Below, piece by piece: positions 1-9,610 of a stretch of DNA of 64,000 bases (positions are counted from its first letter, which is position 1; every line of letters begins with the position of its first letter). The notes below the pieces were generated by a model. The model made no database searches, was not told the origin of the DNA, and saw nothing but the letters and a program-made list of their open reading frames with translations. Source of the stretch: Pseudomonadota bacterium. GTDB taxonomy: Bacteria > Pseudomonadota > Gammaproteobacteria > Burkholderiales > Thiobacillaceae. The stretch covers positions 310,001-374,000 of the forward strand of contig JAKADC010000001.1 in NCBI GenBank assembly GCA_021820845.1. Direction: 5' to 3'. The translations under genes were made by a program, and so were the position numbers.

Positions 1-2
1 CC

Positions 3-281
3 TTCGTGTCGGTGCTCACCGATCCGACGATGGGCGGCGTCTCCGCGAGCTTCGCCATGCTGGGCGACCTGATCGTCGCCGAGCCGAACGCGCTGATCGG
101 CTTCGCCGGTCCGCGCGTGATCGAGCAGACCGTGCGCGAAACGCTGCCGGAAGGCTTCCAGCGCGCCGAATTCCTGCAGGAGAAGGGCGCCATCGACCGC
201 ATCATCGACCGCCGCCGGATGCGCGGCGAACTGGCCGCGACGCTGGCGATGATGATGGGACGTCCCGCGCTTGCCGCCTAG
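3..281 (+). CDS. accD: Acetyl-CoA carboxylase carboxyltransferase subunit beta, C-terminal part
   Basis: This is the last 92 codons of AccD; the 5' part lies outside the window. AccD pairs with AccA to form the cytoplasmic carboxyltransferase that moves CO2 from carboxybiotin to acetyl-CoA, giving malonyl-CoA for fatty acid synthesis. The visible part has the crotonase-fold signatures [16 protein letters not shown] and [11 protein letters not shown], and ends in the usual short basic tail ([12 protein letters not shown]). The folC reading frame starts inside its last codons, and the folC-dedD-cvpA-purF order that follows is the classical one. Identity is secure; only the start is missing. Confidence 0.97.
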   Translation, partial: FVSVLTDPTMGGVSASFAMLGDLIVAEPNALIGFAGPRVIEQTVRETLPEGFQRAEFLQEKGAIDRIIDRRRMRGELAATLAMMMGRPALAA

Positions 282-1539
282 TTCGCTTGCCGACTGGCTC
301 GCGCGGCTCGAGCGGCTTCACCCGAACACCATCGAACTGGGGCTCGAGCGGGTGCGCCGGGTCAGGGACGCGCTCGGACTGGCCCCGGATTTCCCGATCC
401 TCGTCGTCGGCGGCACCAACGGCAAGGGCTCGACCTGCGCGTATCTCGAAGCCATCCTCGGCGCCGCCGGCTACCGGACCGGCCTCTACACCTCGCCGCA
501 CCTGCTGCGCTACAACGAACGCGTCCGGATCGCCGGCCGCGAGGCGGACGACGCCGAACTGGTCGCCGCATTCGAGCGGGTTGACGCAGCCCGCGACGAC
601 ACCTCGCTGACCTATTTCGAATTCGGCACCCTGGGCGCGATGGTCCAGTTCATCGCCGCCGGCGTCGACGTGGCCATCCTCGAAGTGGGCCTCGGCGGGC
701 GTCTGGACGCGGTGAACGTGTTCGATGCCGACGTCGCGATCGTCACCAGCGTCGACCTCGACCACACGGATTATCTGGGCGACACGCGCGAAAAGATCGG
801 CTACGAGAAGGCGGGCATCTACCGTGCGGGACGTCCCGCGATCTGCGCCGATCCCGCGCCGCCGGCCAGCCTGCTCGAGCACGCCCGCCGGATCGGTGCG
901 GAAATGCATTGCATCGAGCGGGATTTTGCAGCGCAGCGCGAGGGGAATCGCTGGGTTTACCGCGGCCTGCATGTGAATCGGGCGGATCTGCCGTTGCCCG
1001 CCATGGTCGGGCCCTGCCAGCTGCGCAACGCCGCGGCCGCGCTGGCGGCGCTGGAAGCCATGCACGCGCGCGTGCCGGTGAGCGATGCGGCGATACGCGA
1101 GGGACTCGCCGCGGCGCGCGTGCCCGGGCGCTTCCAGCGCATCGCCCAGGCGCCGGAGATCATCCTGGACGTGGCGCACAATGCCGAGGCTGCGCGGGCG
1201 CTTGCCGCTGCCTTGCGCGAACGGCCCGTAGGCGGCCGCACGCTGGCGGTGGTCGGCATGCTGGCGGACAAGGACGCGGCGGCGGTGTTCTCGGCGCTCG
1301 CCGGCGAGATCGACGCATGGTGGACCTGCACGCCCGCATCGCCCCGCGCGCAGGACGCGGCGACGCTCGCCGAGGTGCTGCGCGCGGGTGGCGGAGGGGC
1401 GCCGGTGACGGTACAGCCGGACGTGAATGCGGCGCTCGCGGCGGCGCGAAGTGCAGCGCATGAAAATGATAGAATCGTCGTCTTCGGTTCGTTCTATACC
1501 GTTGCCGCCGTGCTCGATCATGCCGCCACCCAGCAGTGA
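271..1539 (+). CDS. folC: Bifunctional folylpolyglutamate synthase / dihydrofolate synthase
   Basis: FolC adds glutamate to dihydropteroate and then to reduced folates, using ATP in the cytoplasm. The 422-residue product has the ATP loop GGTNGKGST at residues 47-55, the Mur-ligase-type segment [15 protein letters not shown] near 75-90, the central [12 protein letters not shown], and the C-terminal-domain motif DVAHN near 300. Length is normal for the family. The start is a TTG overlapping the accD stop by 11 bases; no in-frame ATG or GTG lies just upstream, and the protein opens [13 protein letters not shown] as expected. The dedD start lies inside its last seven codons, so translation is probably coupled. 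Confidence 0.95.
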   Translation: MPPSSLADWLARLERLHPNTIELGLERVRRVRDALGLAPDFPILVVGGTNGKGSTCAYLEAILGAAGYRTGLYTSPHLLRYNERVRIAGREADDAELVAAFERVDAARDDTSLTYFEFGTLGAMVQFIAAGVDVAILEVGLGGRLDAVNVFDADVAIVTSVDLDHTDYLGDTREKIGYEKAGIYRAGRPAICADPAPPASLLEHARRIGAEMHCIERDFAAQREGNRWVYRGLHVNRADLPLPAMVGPCQLRNAAAALAALEAMHARVPVSDAAIREGLAAARVPGRFQRIAQAPEIILDVAHNAEAARALAAALRERPVGGRTLAVVGMLADKDAAAVFSALAGEIDAWWTCTPASPRAQDAATLAEVLRAGGGGAPVTVQPDVNAALAAARSAAHENDRIVVFGSFYTVAAVLDHAATQQ

Positions 1540-2215
1540 AAATGACCTCAAACGCCTTGCCCGGCGCCGCCTGATCGGCGCGGTGGCGTTGACCCTGCTG
1601 GCGGTGATCGTGCTGCCGCTGCTGCTGGAGGACGAACCGCCGCCGACGAGCTCGCTGGCGATCCATATGCCGCCGCCGCCCGCGCCGGACGAGGCGGGCT
1701 CGAGCCAGGGGCTCGGCGCACGGACCGAAGTGCCGGCAGCCTCGGCGGCGCCCCAGGCACCGCTGCCATCCGCACCCGCGGAATCGGCACCCAGGCCCGA
1801 ATCCCCATCCTCGACCGAGGCTGCGGCCGGCCCGGGAACGAACCCTGAGCCCAAGCCCAAACCCGAATCCAAACCCAGAACCGGGCCGAAACCCGCGGCC
1901 GAACCAACCCGGCCCAAACCTGTCGAAGCACATTCCGCTCCGCCGCCCAAGGCCGAGCCGGACAAGCCCGTCGTCGCGCACGCGCCCGAGACTGGAAGCG
2001 GCGCGTTCGTGGTACAGCTGGCCGCCCTGTCCGACGGCGCAAAGGCGCGTGAGCTGAAGGCGCGGGCCGCGCTGGCCGGCCTGCCGGTCTACACCGATAC
2101 GGTCGGCAAGCTGACGCGCGTGCGGGTCGGGCCCTACACGACGCGCGAGGCCGCGGTGGCGGCCGCGGCGAGGCTGAGCGAGAACGGGATGCCGGGGAAG
2201 GTGCTCACGCGATGA
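1520..2215 (+). CDS. dedD: DedD-like SPOR-domain cell-division protein
   Basis: The 231-residue protein has a short cytoplasmic basic start (KRLARRR), one membrane helix at about 18-36, a long proline/lysine/glutamate-rich linker (about 40-155, with repeated PKP and PEP units) and a C-terminal SPOR domain at about 160-231 (FVVQLAALSDGAKARELK, then RVRVGPYTTREAA). SPOR domains bind denuded peptidoglycan at division sites, and E. coli DedD sits at the same place between folC and cvpA. The ATG at 1520 is chosen because it puts the membrane helix close to the N-terminus; longer in-frame extensions read only folC antiframe. It overlaps cvpA by ATGA. Function is by family and position. Confidence 0.88.
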   Translation: MPPPSSENDLKRLARRRLIGAVALTLLAVIVLPLLLEDEPPPTSSLAIHMPPPPAPDEAGSSQGLGARTEVPAASAAPQAPLPSAPAESAPRPESPSSTEAAAGPGTNPEPKPKPESKPRTGPKPAAEPTRPKPVEAHSAPPPKAEPDKPVVAHAPETGSGAFVVQLAALSDGAKARELKARAALAGLPVYTDTVGKLTRVRVGPYTTREAAVAAAARLSENGMPGKVLTR

Positions 2216-2703
2216 GCATGCTCGATGTCATCGTGGCGCTGGTGCTGGTGCTGACGGTGGTGCGCGGGTGGATGCGCGGCATGGTCGATACGCTTTTTTC
2301 GCTGGCGGCATGGATCCTGGCTTTCTTGCTCGGCAAATGGGGCGCGTTGCTCGTGGCCCCGCTGTTGCCGACCGGGATCGAGAGCCCGGGCATCCGCTAT
2401 TTTGCAGGTTTTGCGGTGGTGTTCCTGGTGGTGCTGATCGGCGTCCTGCTCCTGGGACATATCCTGTCTTCGCTGGTCAAGGCGGTGGGACTGGGCGGTG
2501 CGGACAGGGCGCTGGGCGGCGTGGTCGGATTCGCCAAGGGGCTGGCGATCCTGGCCGGCCTGACGCTCGCGGCCGGCCTGACCTCGCTGCCGCGGACCGA
2601 GTTCTGGAAGCAGGCCCGATTGTCGGGCAGCCTGCAGGCAATGGCGCAGCATGCGCTGCCTCTGGTGCCGGCCGACGTCGCGAAATACATTCGCTTTGAC
2701 TAA
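2212..2703 (+). CDS. cvpA: CvpA family inner-membrane protein
   Basis: A 163-residue polytopic protein with four predicted membrane helices, opening MLDVIVALVLVLTVVRGWMRG and containing the family's glycine-rich loops (GGADRALGGVVGFAKG). In E. coli, CvpA is needed for colicin V production and affects envelope homeostasis; the molecular role is not settled. The start overlaps the dedD stop as ATGA, and purF follows 21 bases after the stop, as in the classical cvpA-purF operon. The N-terminus and length agree with the family. Confidence 0.9.
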   Translation: MSMLDVIVALVLVLTVVRGWMRGMVDTLFSLAAWILAFLLGKWGALLVAPLLPTGIESPGIRYFAGFAVVFLVVLIGVLLLGHILSSLVKAVGLGGADRALGGVVGFAKGLAILAGLTLAAGLTSLPRTEFWKQARLSGSLQAMAQHALPLVPADVAKYIRFD

Positions 2704-2724
2704 CTTTATGGACGGGTGCACAGC

Positions 2725-4248
2725 ATGTGCGGGGTAATCGGAGTCGTTTCCAATTCGGCTGCCAATCAGCTTTTGTACGACGGGCTGATGGTGCTGCAGC
2801 ATCGCGGCCAGGACGCGGCCGGCATCGTGACGGCGGAGGAAAGCCGCTTCCACATGCACAAGGGACAGGGGTTGGCACGCGACGTGTTCCGCACCCGCGA
2901 CATGCGCAACCTGCTGGGCGACATGGGCGTGGCCCACGTGCGCTATCCCACCGCGGGCTGTGCGTCGTCGTCGGCCGAGTCGCAGCCGTTCTACGTCAAT
3001 TCGCCCTACGGTATCGTGCTGGGACACAACGGCAACCTGACCAATACCGGCGAACTGAAAGAGTCGCTGTTCCGCGCCGACCTGCGCCACGTCAACACCA
3101 ATTCGGATTCCGAGGTGCTGCTGAACGTGCTGGCGCACGAACTCCAGGTGCGCGCCGCCGGCCGCGAGCTCAACCTGGACACGATCTTCGGCGCGGTGTC
3201 CGGCGTGCACGCGCGCTGCAAGGGTGCCTACGCGGTGACCGCCTTCATCGCGGGTCACGGCCTGCTGGCCTTCCGCGACCCGCACGGCATCCGGCCGCTG
3301 GTGATCGGCGTCAACGAGCAGGCGACGCCGCACGAATACATCGTCGCGTCCGAAAGCGTGGCGATCGACACGCTGGGCTTCCGCCTGCTGCGCGACGTGG
3401 CGCCGGGCGAAGCGGTGTTCGTCGACTACGAGCGCAAGCTGCACAGCCGCCAATGCAGCGACCGCGCCGTGCTCAATCCCTGCATCTTCGAATACGTCTA
3501 TCTCGCACGCCCCGACTCGGTGATGGACGGCGTCTCGGTCTACAGCACCCGGCTCGCCATGGGCGTGTCGCTGGCGGAAAAAATCCGGCGCGAATTCTCC
3601 CACCTGAAGATCGACGTGGTGATCCCGATCCCGGACACCAGCCGGCCCTCGGCGCTGCAACTGGCGAACCACCTCGACGTTCCGTACCGCGAAGGCTTCA
3701 TCAAGAACCGCTACATCGGCCGCACCTTCATCATGCCCGGCCAGGCGCTGCGCAAGAAATCGGTCCGGCAGAAGCTCAACGCCATTGGCGAGGAATTCAA
3801 GGACAAGAACGTGCTGCTGGTCGACGACTCGATCGTGCGCGGCACCACCAGCCGCGAGATCGTGCAGATGGCACGCGACGCGGGCGCCGCGAAGGTGTAC
3901 TTCGCCTCGGCGTCGCCGCCGGTGCGCTTTTCCAACGTGTACGGCATCGACATGCCGACGCGCAACGAACTGATCGCCAACGGCCGCACCGACGAGGAGA
4001 TCGCGCGCGAGATCGGCTGCGATGCCCTGATCTACCAGGACCTCGATGCCATGGTCGAGGCGGTGAGAGCGGGCAACCCGGCGATTCCCGATTTCGACAC
4101 CTCGTGCTTCGACGGCCGCTACATCACGGGCGACGTCACGCCCGAGTACCTGAACTATGTCGAGGCGCTGCGCAACGGCGAGACCCCGCCGCCGTCGGCG
4201 CTTTCCACCCAGCAGCTCGACCTCAACCTGGCGACGAACAACGGTTGA
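2725..4248 (+). CDS. purF: Amidophosphoribosyltransferase
   Basis: PurF catalyses the first step of purine synthesis: PRPP plus glutamine gives 5-phosphoribosylamine. The ATG at 2725 is chosen over a GTG three codons earlier because the enzyme needs a cysteine right after the initiator Met: CGVIGVV exposes the Ntn nucleophile. The N-terminal glutaminase domain covers about 1-230 ([25 protein letters not shown]). The phosphoribosyltransferase domain has the PRPP loop [13 protein letters not shown] at about 363-375. Length is 507 residues, normal for the E. coli-type enzyme. It is the last gene of the accD-folC-dedD-cvpA operon; the -35 box of the metZ promoter overlaps its stop codon. Confidence 0.97.
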   Translation: MCGVIGVVSNSAANQLLYDGLMVLQHRGQDAAGIVTAEESRFHMHKGQGLARDVFRTRDMRNLLGDMGVAHVRYPTAGCASSSAESQPFYVNSPYGIVLGHNGNLTNTGELKESLFRADLRHVNTNSDSEVLLNVLAHELQVRAAGRELNLDTIFGAVSGVHARCKGAYAVTAFIAGHGLLAFRDPHGIRPLVIGVNEQATPHEYIVASESVAIDTLGFRLLRDVAPGEAVFVDYERKLHSRQCSDRAVLNPCIFEYVYLARPDSVMDGVSVYSTRLAMGVSLAEKIRREFSHLKIDVVIPIPDTSRPSALQLANHLDVPYREGFIKNRYIGRTFIMPGQALRKKSVRQKLNAIGEEFKDKNVLLVDDSIVRGTTSREIVQMARDAGAAKVYFASASPPVRFSNVYGIDMPTRNELIANGRTDEEIAREIGCDALIYQDLDAMVEAVRAGNPAIPDFDTSCFDGRYITGDVTPEYLNYVEALRNGETPPPSALSTQQLDLNLATNNG

Positions 4249-4273
4249 CCGTGTTCGGTGCCGGGCGTAAATT
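4245..4273 (+). promoter_or_regulatory. Putative sigma-70 promoter of metZ
   Basis: A TTGACC -35 box (4245-4250, overlapping the purF stop) is followed after exactly 17 bases by TAAATT (4268-4273), matching four of six -10 positions. A start about 6-8 bases downstream would fall at 4279-4281, where the SAM-II aptamer begins. That agreement is the main support; no start site has been measured. Confidence 0.6.
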
Positions 4274-4278
4274 GTCGC

Positions 4279-4330
4279 GTGCGCCGATTTGAACCTCAGC
4301 TTGCGGGCGCTTGATAAATCCGGCTAAAGC
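4279..4330 (+). promoter_or_regulatory. SAM-II riboswitch aptamer upstream of metZ
   Basis: The leader carries the SAM-II pseudoknot signature in order. GCGCC (4281-4285) pairs with GGCGC (4306-4310) as stem P1. The loop contains GATTTGAAC and the conserved TTGC (4301-4304). The 3' strand has TTGATAAAT (4311-4319) followed by GGCTAAA (4322-4328). ATTT at 4287-4290 can pair with AAAT at 4316-4319 to close the pseudoknot. SAM-II aptamers sense S-adenosylmethionine and sit before methionine-synthesis genes such as metX, metA and metZ. Here the next gene is metZ, and an intrinsic terminator follows after five bases. Confidence 0.88.
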
Positions 4331-4335
4331 GTCAA

Positions 4336-4366
4336 CCCCGAACGGGCGCTGCCGTTCGGGGTTTTT
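4336..4366 (+). terminator. Intrinsic terminator, likely expression platform of the SAM-II riboswitch
   Basis: A perfect 10-bp stem, CCCCGAACGG (4336-4345) against CCGTTCGGGG (4352-4361), has a six-base loop and five T. It lies only 15 bases before the metZ ATG and directly after the aptamer. Any metZ transcript starting upstream must pass through it, as expected for SAM-dependent attenuation. It would also stop read-through from purF. Confidence 0.9.
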
Positions 4367-4381
4367 CATTTGGATCAGGAC

Positions 4382-5557
4382 ATGAGCGAAGACAACGATT
4401 ACGACATCGAGACGCTGGCGGTACGCGCCGGCACCGTGCGCAGCCAGTTCAACGAACACTCGGAGGCGATGTTCCTCACCTCGAGCTTCATGTTCGGCAG
4501 CGCTGCGGAAGCGGCGGCGCGGTTCAAGGGCGAGCAGCCCGGGCCGATCTACGCGCGCTTCGCCAATCCTACCGTCAACATGATGGAAGCGCGGCTCGCC
4601 GCGCTCGAAGGCGCCGAGCGCTGCGTCGCATTCTCGTCCGGCATGGCGTCGATCCTGGCGACGGTGATGGGGCTGATGAAGGCGGGCGAGCACGTCGTCG
4701 CGTCGCGCTCGATCTTCGGTTCGACGGTGCAGCTCTTTTCCAACATCCTCGGCCGCTTCGGGGTCGAGACGACCTACGTGTCGCCGACCGATCCGGCCGA
4801 ATGGCGCGCGGCGGTGAAGCCGAACACGAAACTGTTCTTCGTCGAGTCGCCGTCCAATCCGCTCACCGAGGTCAGCGACATCCGCGCGCTCGCCGACATC
4901 GCGCACGCAGCCGGCGCCTGGCTCGCCGTCGACAACTGCTTCTGCTCGCCTGCGCTGCAGAAGCCGCTCGAATTCGGCGCCGACATCGTCATCCATTCGG
5001 CCACCAAATATCTCGACGGGCAGGGCAGGGTGCTCGGCGGCGCGGTGCTGGGCAGCAAGGACCTGATGGAAGGCGTATTCACCTTCCTGCGCACGGCCGG
5101 CCCGACGCTGTCGGCGTTCAACGCCTGGGTGATCCTCAAGGGCATGGAGACCCTCTCGCTGCGCATGGACGCGCATTCGCGGAACGCGCTTGCGCTGGCG
5201 CAATGGCTGGAAGCCCAGCCGCAGGTGGCGCGCGTGTGGTATCCCGGCCTGCCGTCGCACCCGCAGCACGAACTCGCGATGCGCCAGCAGAAAACCGGCG
5301 GCGGCATCGTCTCGTTCGAGCTCAAGGGCGGCAAGAACGCCGCGTGGAAGCTGATCGACGCGACGAAGCTGCTGTCGATCACCGCCAACCTCGGCGACAC
5401 CAAGTCCACGATCACGCACCCCGCGTCGACCACGCACAGCCGCATGACGGCGGAGCAGCGCGCGGCGGCGGGCATCGGCGACGGACTCGTTCGCATCGCC
5501 GTGGGCCTGGAATCGATGGCCGACATCCAGGCCGATCTCGCGCGCGGCCTGGCGTGA
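4382..5557 (+). CDS. metZ: O-succinylhomoserine sulfhydrylase
   Basis: A cytoplasmic PLP enzyme of the Cys/Met-metabolism family that makes homocysteine directly from O-succinylhomoserine and sulfide. The 391-residue product shows the family landmarks: ARFANPTVNMMEARLAALEG near 50-70, SSGMASILATV near 80-92, VESPSNPLTEV near 150, and SATKYLDGQGR with the PLP lysine at about 209. STITHPASTTHSRM and GLVRIAVGLES close the C-terminus. The ATG at 4382 follows AGGA and agrees with the family start; a TTG four codons earlier overlaps the terminator T-run and is less likely. It is preceded by a SAM-II riboswitch and overlaps the next gene by GTGA. metZ against metB/metC rests on the overall motif pattern and the riboswitch. 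Confidence 0.9.
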   Translation: MSEDNDYDIETLAVRAGTVRSQFNEHSEAMFLTSSFMFGSAAEAAARFKGEQPGPIYARFANPTVNMMEARLAALEGAERCVAFSSGMASILATVMGLMKAGEHVVASRSIFGSTVQLFSNILGRFGVETTYVSPTDPAEWRAAVKPNTKLFFVESPSNPLTEVSDIRALADIAHAAGAWLAVDNCFCSPALQKPLEFGADIVIHSATKYLDGQGRVLGGAVLGSKDLMEGVFTFLRTAGPTLSAFNAWVILKGMETLSLRMDAHSRNALALAQWLEAQPQVARVWYPGLPSHPQHELAMRQQKTGGGIVSFELKGGKNAAWKLIDATKLLSITANLGDTKSTITHPASTTHSRMTAEQRAAAGIGDGLVRIAVGLESMADIQADLARGLA

Positions 5558-6204
5558 AGCCGCTGCTCGCCCTGCTCGCACTGTGCGCGGGATGCGCGCA
5601 CGCGGCCGACATGGCGGTGCTGCGCTACACCGACCAGGATCCGGGCGGGCCGCCCTACGCGACGCGCATCCTGGTCACGCCGGCCTTCCTGCGCATGGAC
5701 GGCGGCGAGGACGAGGGCGATTTCACGCTGCTCGATCGCCGCCGCCGGCTGGTGATCAACGTGTCGCGCGACAACGGTCTCGCGATGGTGTTCGCCGCGG
5801 GCACGCTGCCCCCGGCGCCCGGCGGCTGGGACGCCCGCGTCGAAGCCGGCGAGGCGGCGCGCGGCGGCCGCCGTTTCAGGCTGACGGTCAAGGGCGTCGT
5901 GTGCAGCGAAGGCATCGCGATCCCGCATGCCATGGACGCGGCACGCGCGATGGCCGAGATGAAATCGGTTCTCGCCGCGACCCAGTACCGCGTGTGGAAA
6001 GCCTCCCCGCCCGACCTGCAGCATGACTGCGACCTGGCGAACCAGGTATGGAACGCGGGCGCTACGCTCGCGCTGGGCCTGCCGCTCGAGGAGCGCGAGT
6101 TCACCGGACGGACGCGGATCCTCGAGGGCGAAACCGTGCAGCCGGTGAATCCTGCGCTGTTCCGCGTGCCGGCAGGCATGAGGACGGTCGACGCGCCGTC
6201 ATAG
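5554..6204 (+). CDS. Exported protein of unknown function
   Basis: I do not recognise a well-studied family. The 216-residue product begins with a clear signal peptide (KPLLALLALCAGCAHA, cleavage probably before AD), so it is periplasmic; the CAGC at the end of the hydrophobic stretch is not a good lipobox. The body is mostly beta-rich with conserved-looking segments FLRMDGGEDEGDFTLLDRRR and VINVSRDNG, which loosely recall DUF4412-type outer-layer proteins. Two cysteines (VVCSE, HDCDL) could form a disulfide. The GTG start overlaps the metZ stop (GTGA), so the two are translationally coupled. It is convergent with lpxH, overlapping it by six bases. Confidence 0.75.
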   Translation: MKPLLALLALCAGCAHAADMAVLRYTDQDPGGPPYATRILVTPAFLRMDGGEDEGDFTLLDRRRRLVINVSRDNGLAMVFAAGTLPPAPGGWDARVEAGEAARGGRRFRLTVKGVVCSEGIAIPHAMDAARAMAEMKSVLAATQYRVWKASPPDLQHDCDLANQVWNAGATLALGLPLEEREFTGRTRILEGETVQPVNPALFRVPAGMRTVDAPS

Positions 6205-6948
6205 CGGCTCGACGCGGATCGCGCAGCCCGCGGCATCGCACGCGACATAGCCCCAGCGGTCGTACCAGTCCGGCACCACCCAGCGCACGCATTCCCGCCC
6301 GTCGACCGCGTGGACGTGCCGGCCGGGGCGGTGGGTGTGCCCGTGGATCAGGCGGCAGGCCCCGTGTTCACGCAACACGCGCACCACCTCGTGTGCGTTC
6401 ACGTCCATGATCTCGGCGGTCTTGCGCGCCTTGGCCGCGTCGCTTCCGGCGCGCGCCTGGCGCGCCATGCGGATGCGCAGGCTGCGGGGCAGATGGCGCA
6501 GCAGCGCGCGCGTCAGCGGGTGGCGGACGCGTCGCCGAAAATTCTGATAGGCCGTGTCGTCGATGCACAGGGTGTCGCCGTGCATCAGCAGCGTCGGCAC
6601 GCCGTACAGGTCGATGCGAGCGGGGTCGGCGATCAGGCACATGCCGGACTCGGCCGCGTAGCGCTCGGCCAGCAAAAAGTCGCGATTGCCGTGCATGAAA
6701 TACACCGGCGTGCCCGCCGCGGCGAGGGCTGCGAGGCGCCGCGCCGTTTCGTCCGCGACCGCTTCGTGATGATCGTCGCCGATCCACGCTTCGAACAGGT
6801 CACCGAGGATGTAGAGCGCGTCGGCGCCCGCCGCCTCGTCCTCCAGGAAACGAAAAAAACGCCCGGTTGCGGCCGGGCGTTCGTCGGTCAGGTGCAGGTC
6901 GGCAACGAAAAAAGTGCGGCCCGCGCCCGGTCGTGAAATCGGGTTCAC
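6199..6948 (-). CDS. lpxH: UDP-2,3-diacylglucosamine diphosphatase
   Basis: LpxH hydrolyses UDP-2,3-diacylglucosamine to lipid X at the inner face of the inner membrane, the fourth step of lipid A synthesis. The 249-residue protein has all metallophosphatase blocks: VADLHLTDERP near 15-25, GDLFEAWIGDD near 48-58, MHGNRDF near 84, LMHGD near 120 and the C-terminal HGHTHRPG near 200. The start is GTG, nine bases after the ppiB stop. It is the last gene of the TPR-ppiB-lpxH set, a common grouping in betaproteobacteria. Its 3' end overlaps the convergent gene. Confidence 0.93.
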   Translation of the reverse strand: MNPISRPGAGRTFFVADLHLTDERPAATGRFFRFLEDEAAGADALYILGDLFEAWIGDDHHEAVADETARRLAALAAAGTPVYFMHGNRDFLLAERYAAESGMCLIADPARIDLYGVPTLLMHGDTLCIDDTAYQNFRRRVRHPLTRALLRHLPRSLRIRMARQARAGSDAAKARKTAEIMDVNAHEVVRVLREHGACRLIHGHTHRPGRHVHAVDGRECVRWVVPDWYDRWGYVACDAAGCAIRVEPL

Positions 6949-6956
6949 CGGATCGG

Positions 6957-7448
6957 TCAGGCGATTTCCGCTTTCGTGATCACAACGTCCTCCAGCGGCA
7001 CGTCCTGGTGGCCGGCGCGGTTTCCGGTTTTCACTTTCCTGATCGCATCGACCACGTCCATGCCCTCGACCACCTTGCCGAACACGGCGTAGCCGTAACC
7101 CTGCGGGGTGGGCGCGGTGAAGTTGAGGAAGCTGTTGTTGGCGACGTTGATGAAGAACTGCGCGGTCGCCGAATTGGGATTGGGCGTGCGCGCCATGGCG
7201 ATGGTGTAGACGTCGTTCTTGAGGCCGTTGGCCGCTTCGTTTTCGATCGCCTCGCGGGTCGGCTTCTGTGTCATGCCGGGCTCGAAGCCGCCGCCCTGGA
7301 TCATGAAGCCGTCGATCACGCGGTGGAAGATCGTGCCGTCGAAGAAGCCGTCGCGCACGTATTGCAGGAAGTTGTCCACCGTCTTCGGCGCCTTTTCGGC
7401 GTCGAGTTCGAGGGTGATGGTGCCGTGGTTCGTGTGCAGCTTGACCAT
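6957..7448 (-). CDS. ppiB: Peptidyl-prolyl cis-trans isomerase, cyclophilin type, cytoplasmic
   Basis: A 163-residue single-domain cyclophilin without a signal peptide, starting [16 protein letters not shown], so of the cytoplasmic PpiB class. Catalytic segments are present: [14 protein letters not shown] (with the catalytic Arg) near 41-54, [18 protein letters not shown] near 85-101, and [16 protein letters not shown] near 117. It catalyses proline isomerisation during folding. It lies between the TPR protein gene and lpxH, all on the minus strand. Confidence 0.95.
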   Translation of the reverse strand: MVKLHTNHGTITLELDAEKAPKTVDNFLQYVRDGFFDGTIFHRVIDGFMIQGGGFEPGMTQKPTREAIENEAANGLKNDVYTIAMARTPNPNSATAQFFINVANNSFLNFTAPTPQGYGYAVFGKVVEGMDVVDAIRKVKTGNRAGHQDVPLEDVVITKAEIA

Positions 7449-7495
7449 GTGGAATCCTAAACAGGTTTATGGGGAAGGGTGGGCGAAAGCGATGC

Positions 7496-8083
7496 TCACG
7501 GCGCGCCCGGCTTGGGACTGGCTTCGCCGGCCGGCGCGGCGGGTGCCGACGCTGGCTTGGCCGCCGGCTGGGTCGTCTGCCCTCCGAGCATCGTCTGGAG
7601 CAGTTTCAACCGCGTCTGCGCCGTCGCGTTTTTCGCGTCCAGCGAAAGCGCCTTGTCATACTCGATCGCCGCCATCTTGGCATAGATGTCGCCAAGATTT
7701 TCGTGGGCGGTGGCGTAGTCGGGGTGGGCGCGGATCGCCATTTCCAGCGCGTCGCGCGCCGCCTCGTAGCGCCCCTGCGACGCATAGAGCACGGCGAGGT
7801 TGTTGTAAGGCTCGCGCAATTCCGGGTAGTCCCCGGTCAGCCCCTTGAGCACCTCGATCGCATCGTCGGTCTTGCCCAGGTCGCCGAGGATCAGGCCTTT
7901 CAGGAAGCGGGCCCGGGCGTCTTTCGGGTTCTTGGCGAGATAACGGTTGGCGTGGTCGAGCGCCGCGGGGAGATCGCCGTTGCGGAACTGCAGGTTGATG
8001 TCCTGGATTTCATCGGCCCGCGCGGGGGGGCCGGCGAGCATGGCGCCGGCAGCGACCGCGACGAGAAAGCGTGACAAGGCCAT
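7496..8083 (-). CDS. Exported tetratricopeptide-repeat protein
   Basis: A 195-residue protein with an N-terminal signal peptide ([18 protein letters not shown], then PPARA before the mature DEI). About four TPR units fill residues 28-165 ([55 protein letters not shown]), followed by an alanine/proline-rich tail. TPR proteins of this size serve as periplasmic scaffolds; no partner can be named. The ATG at 8083 is chosen because it starts the signal peptide; in-frame ATGs further upstream add an unlikely basic extension. First gene of the ppiB-lpxH transcription unit, divergent from cysS. Confidence 0.85.
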   Translation of the reverse strand: MALSRFLVAVAAGAMLAGPPARADEIQDINLQFRNGDLPAALDHANRYLAKNPKDARARFLKGLILGDLGKTDDAIEVLKGLTGDYPELREPYNNLAVLYASQGRYEAARDALEMAIRAHPDYATAHENLGDIYAKMAAIEYDKALSLDAKNATAQTRLKLLQTMLGGQTTQPAAKPASAPAAPAGEASPKPGAP

Positions 8084-8199
8084 GTGATATGCTCGGATCA
8101 TCCTGGGAAGCCGGCATTCTATCAACATCGATCCTGCCAAGACAGTCACCGCGCCGCTTCGGACCGCCTCCTGACCTTTCGCACAGCCCGCTTAGCACC

Positions 8200-9567
8200 A
8201 TGCTGCACATCACCAATTCCCTCACCCGCGCCAAGGAAGAATTCGTCCCGCTCGTACCGGGCCGGGTCCGCATGTACGTGTGCGGCATGACCGTGTACGA
8301 CCTCTGCCATCTGGGTCACGCGCGGGTGTTCGTGGTGTTCGACATGGCGGTGCGCTGGCTGCGCGCCAGCGGCTATCGCGTCGACTACGTCAGGAACATC
8401 ACCGACATCGACGACAAGATCATCAGGCGCGCGCACGAGAACGGCGAGACGCCGGCCGCGCTGACCGAGCGTTTCATCGCCGCGATGCACGAGGACGAGC
8501 GCGCGCTCGGCGTGCTGCCGCCCGACCACGAGCCGCGCGCGACCCGCTACGTCGCGCAGATGCTCGCGATGATCGGGCAGCTCGTGGCCAACGGGCTGGC
8601 CTACCCGGCATCCAACGGCGACGTGTATTACAGCGTCCGAGGCTTCCCCACCTACGGCCGGCTGTCGGGCAAGAGCCTCGACGAATTGCGCGCCGGCGAG
8701 CGCGTCGACGTCGACCCCAACAAGCGCGACCCGATGGATTTCGTGCTCTGGAAGGCCGCGAAGCCCGGCGAGCCCGCGTGGGATTCGCCGTGGGGACCCG
8801 GCCGTCCCGGCTGGCACATCGAATGCTCGGCGATGAGCGCGGAACTGCTCGGCGACCATTTCGACATCCACGGCGGCGGGCAGGATCTGCAGTTCCCCCA
8901 TCACGAAAACGAAATCGCCCAGTCCGAAGGCGCCCACGGCTGCACCTTCGTGAACTACTGGATGCACAACGGCTTCGTGCGCGTGGACAACGAGAAGATG
9001 TCGAAGTCGCTCGGCAATTTCTTCACCATCCGAGAAGTGCTGGCGAAATACGACGCCGAAGTCGTGCGCTTCTTCATCCTGCGCGCACACTACCGCAGCC
9101 CGCTGAACTACTCCGACGCCCACCTCGACGACGCGAAAGGCGCGCTGACCCGGCTTTACACGGCGCTGAAAAGCACGCCGGCGACGACGGACGCGCCCGA
9201 CTGGAGCGCGCCTGCCGCGCAGCGCTTCCGCGCGGCGATGGACGACGACTTCAACACGCCGGAAGCCCTCGCGGTGCTCTTCGATCTGGCGGGCGAAGCC
9301 AATCGGGGCGATGCGGCCGCGGCGCGCACGCTGCGCAGCCTGGGCGGCGTGCTCGGCCTGCTGCAGCGCGAGGCGGCGGATTTCCTGCGGGCGGGCGCGG
9401 CGGCCGGCGGCCTGTCCGAAGCCGACATCGAGGCGCAGATCGCGGCGCGTCAGGCGGCGCGCCGCGCGAAGAACTTTGCCGAGTCCGACCGCATCCGCGA
9501 CGAGCTGCTGGCTGCCGGTGTCGTGCTCGAGGACGGCGCGTCCGGGACGACCTGGCGCCGCTCGTGA
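8200..9567 (+). CDS. cysS: Cysteinyl-tRNA synthetase
   Basis: A class I aminoacyl-tRNA synthetase of 455 residues that charges tRNA-Cys. [18 protein letters not shown] holds the first zinc cysteine and the HIGH-type motif [13 protein letters not shown] and [11 protein letters not shown] give the other zinc ligands, and KMSKSLGN lies at about 266-273. The ATG at 8200 begins the usual MLHITNSLT. It is divergent from the TPR protein gene; the 116 bases between them must hold both promoters. A small GTG-started gene follows. Confidence 0.97.
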   Translation: MLHITNSLTRAKEEFVPLVPGRVRMYVCGMTVYDLCHLGHARVFVVFDMAVRWLRASGYRVDYVRNITDIDDKIIRRAHENGETPAALTERFIAAMHEDERALGVLPPDHEPRATRYVAQMLAMIGQLVANGLAYPASNGDVYYSVRGFPTYGRLSGKSLDELRAGERVDVDPNKRDPMDFVLWKAAKPGEPAWDSPWGPGRPGWHIECSAMSAELLGDHFDIHGGGQDLQFPHHENEIAQSEGAHGCTFVNYWMHNGFVRVDNEKMSKSLGNFFTIREVLAKYDAEVVRFFILRAHYRSPLNYSDAHLDDAKGALTRLYTALKSTPATTDAPDWSAPAAQRFRAAMDDDFNTPEALAVLFDLAGEANRGDAAAARTLRSLGGVLGLLQREAADFLRAGAAAGGLSEADIEAQIAARQAARRAKNFAESDRIRDELLAAGVVLEDGASGTTWRRS

Positions 9568-9610
9568 ACGGCTTCCCGGCGTGGCTGCATCCAAAGGGGG
9601 CGATGCCGGC

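Noticed and set aside
1840-1930. Proline/lysine repeats in dedD as a separate repeat element
   Set aside because: They are a low-complexity linker within one coding sequence, common in SPOR and TonB-like proteins.
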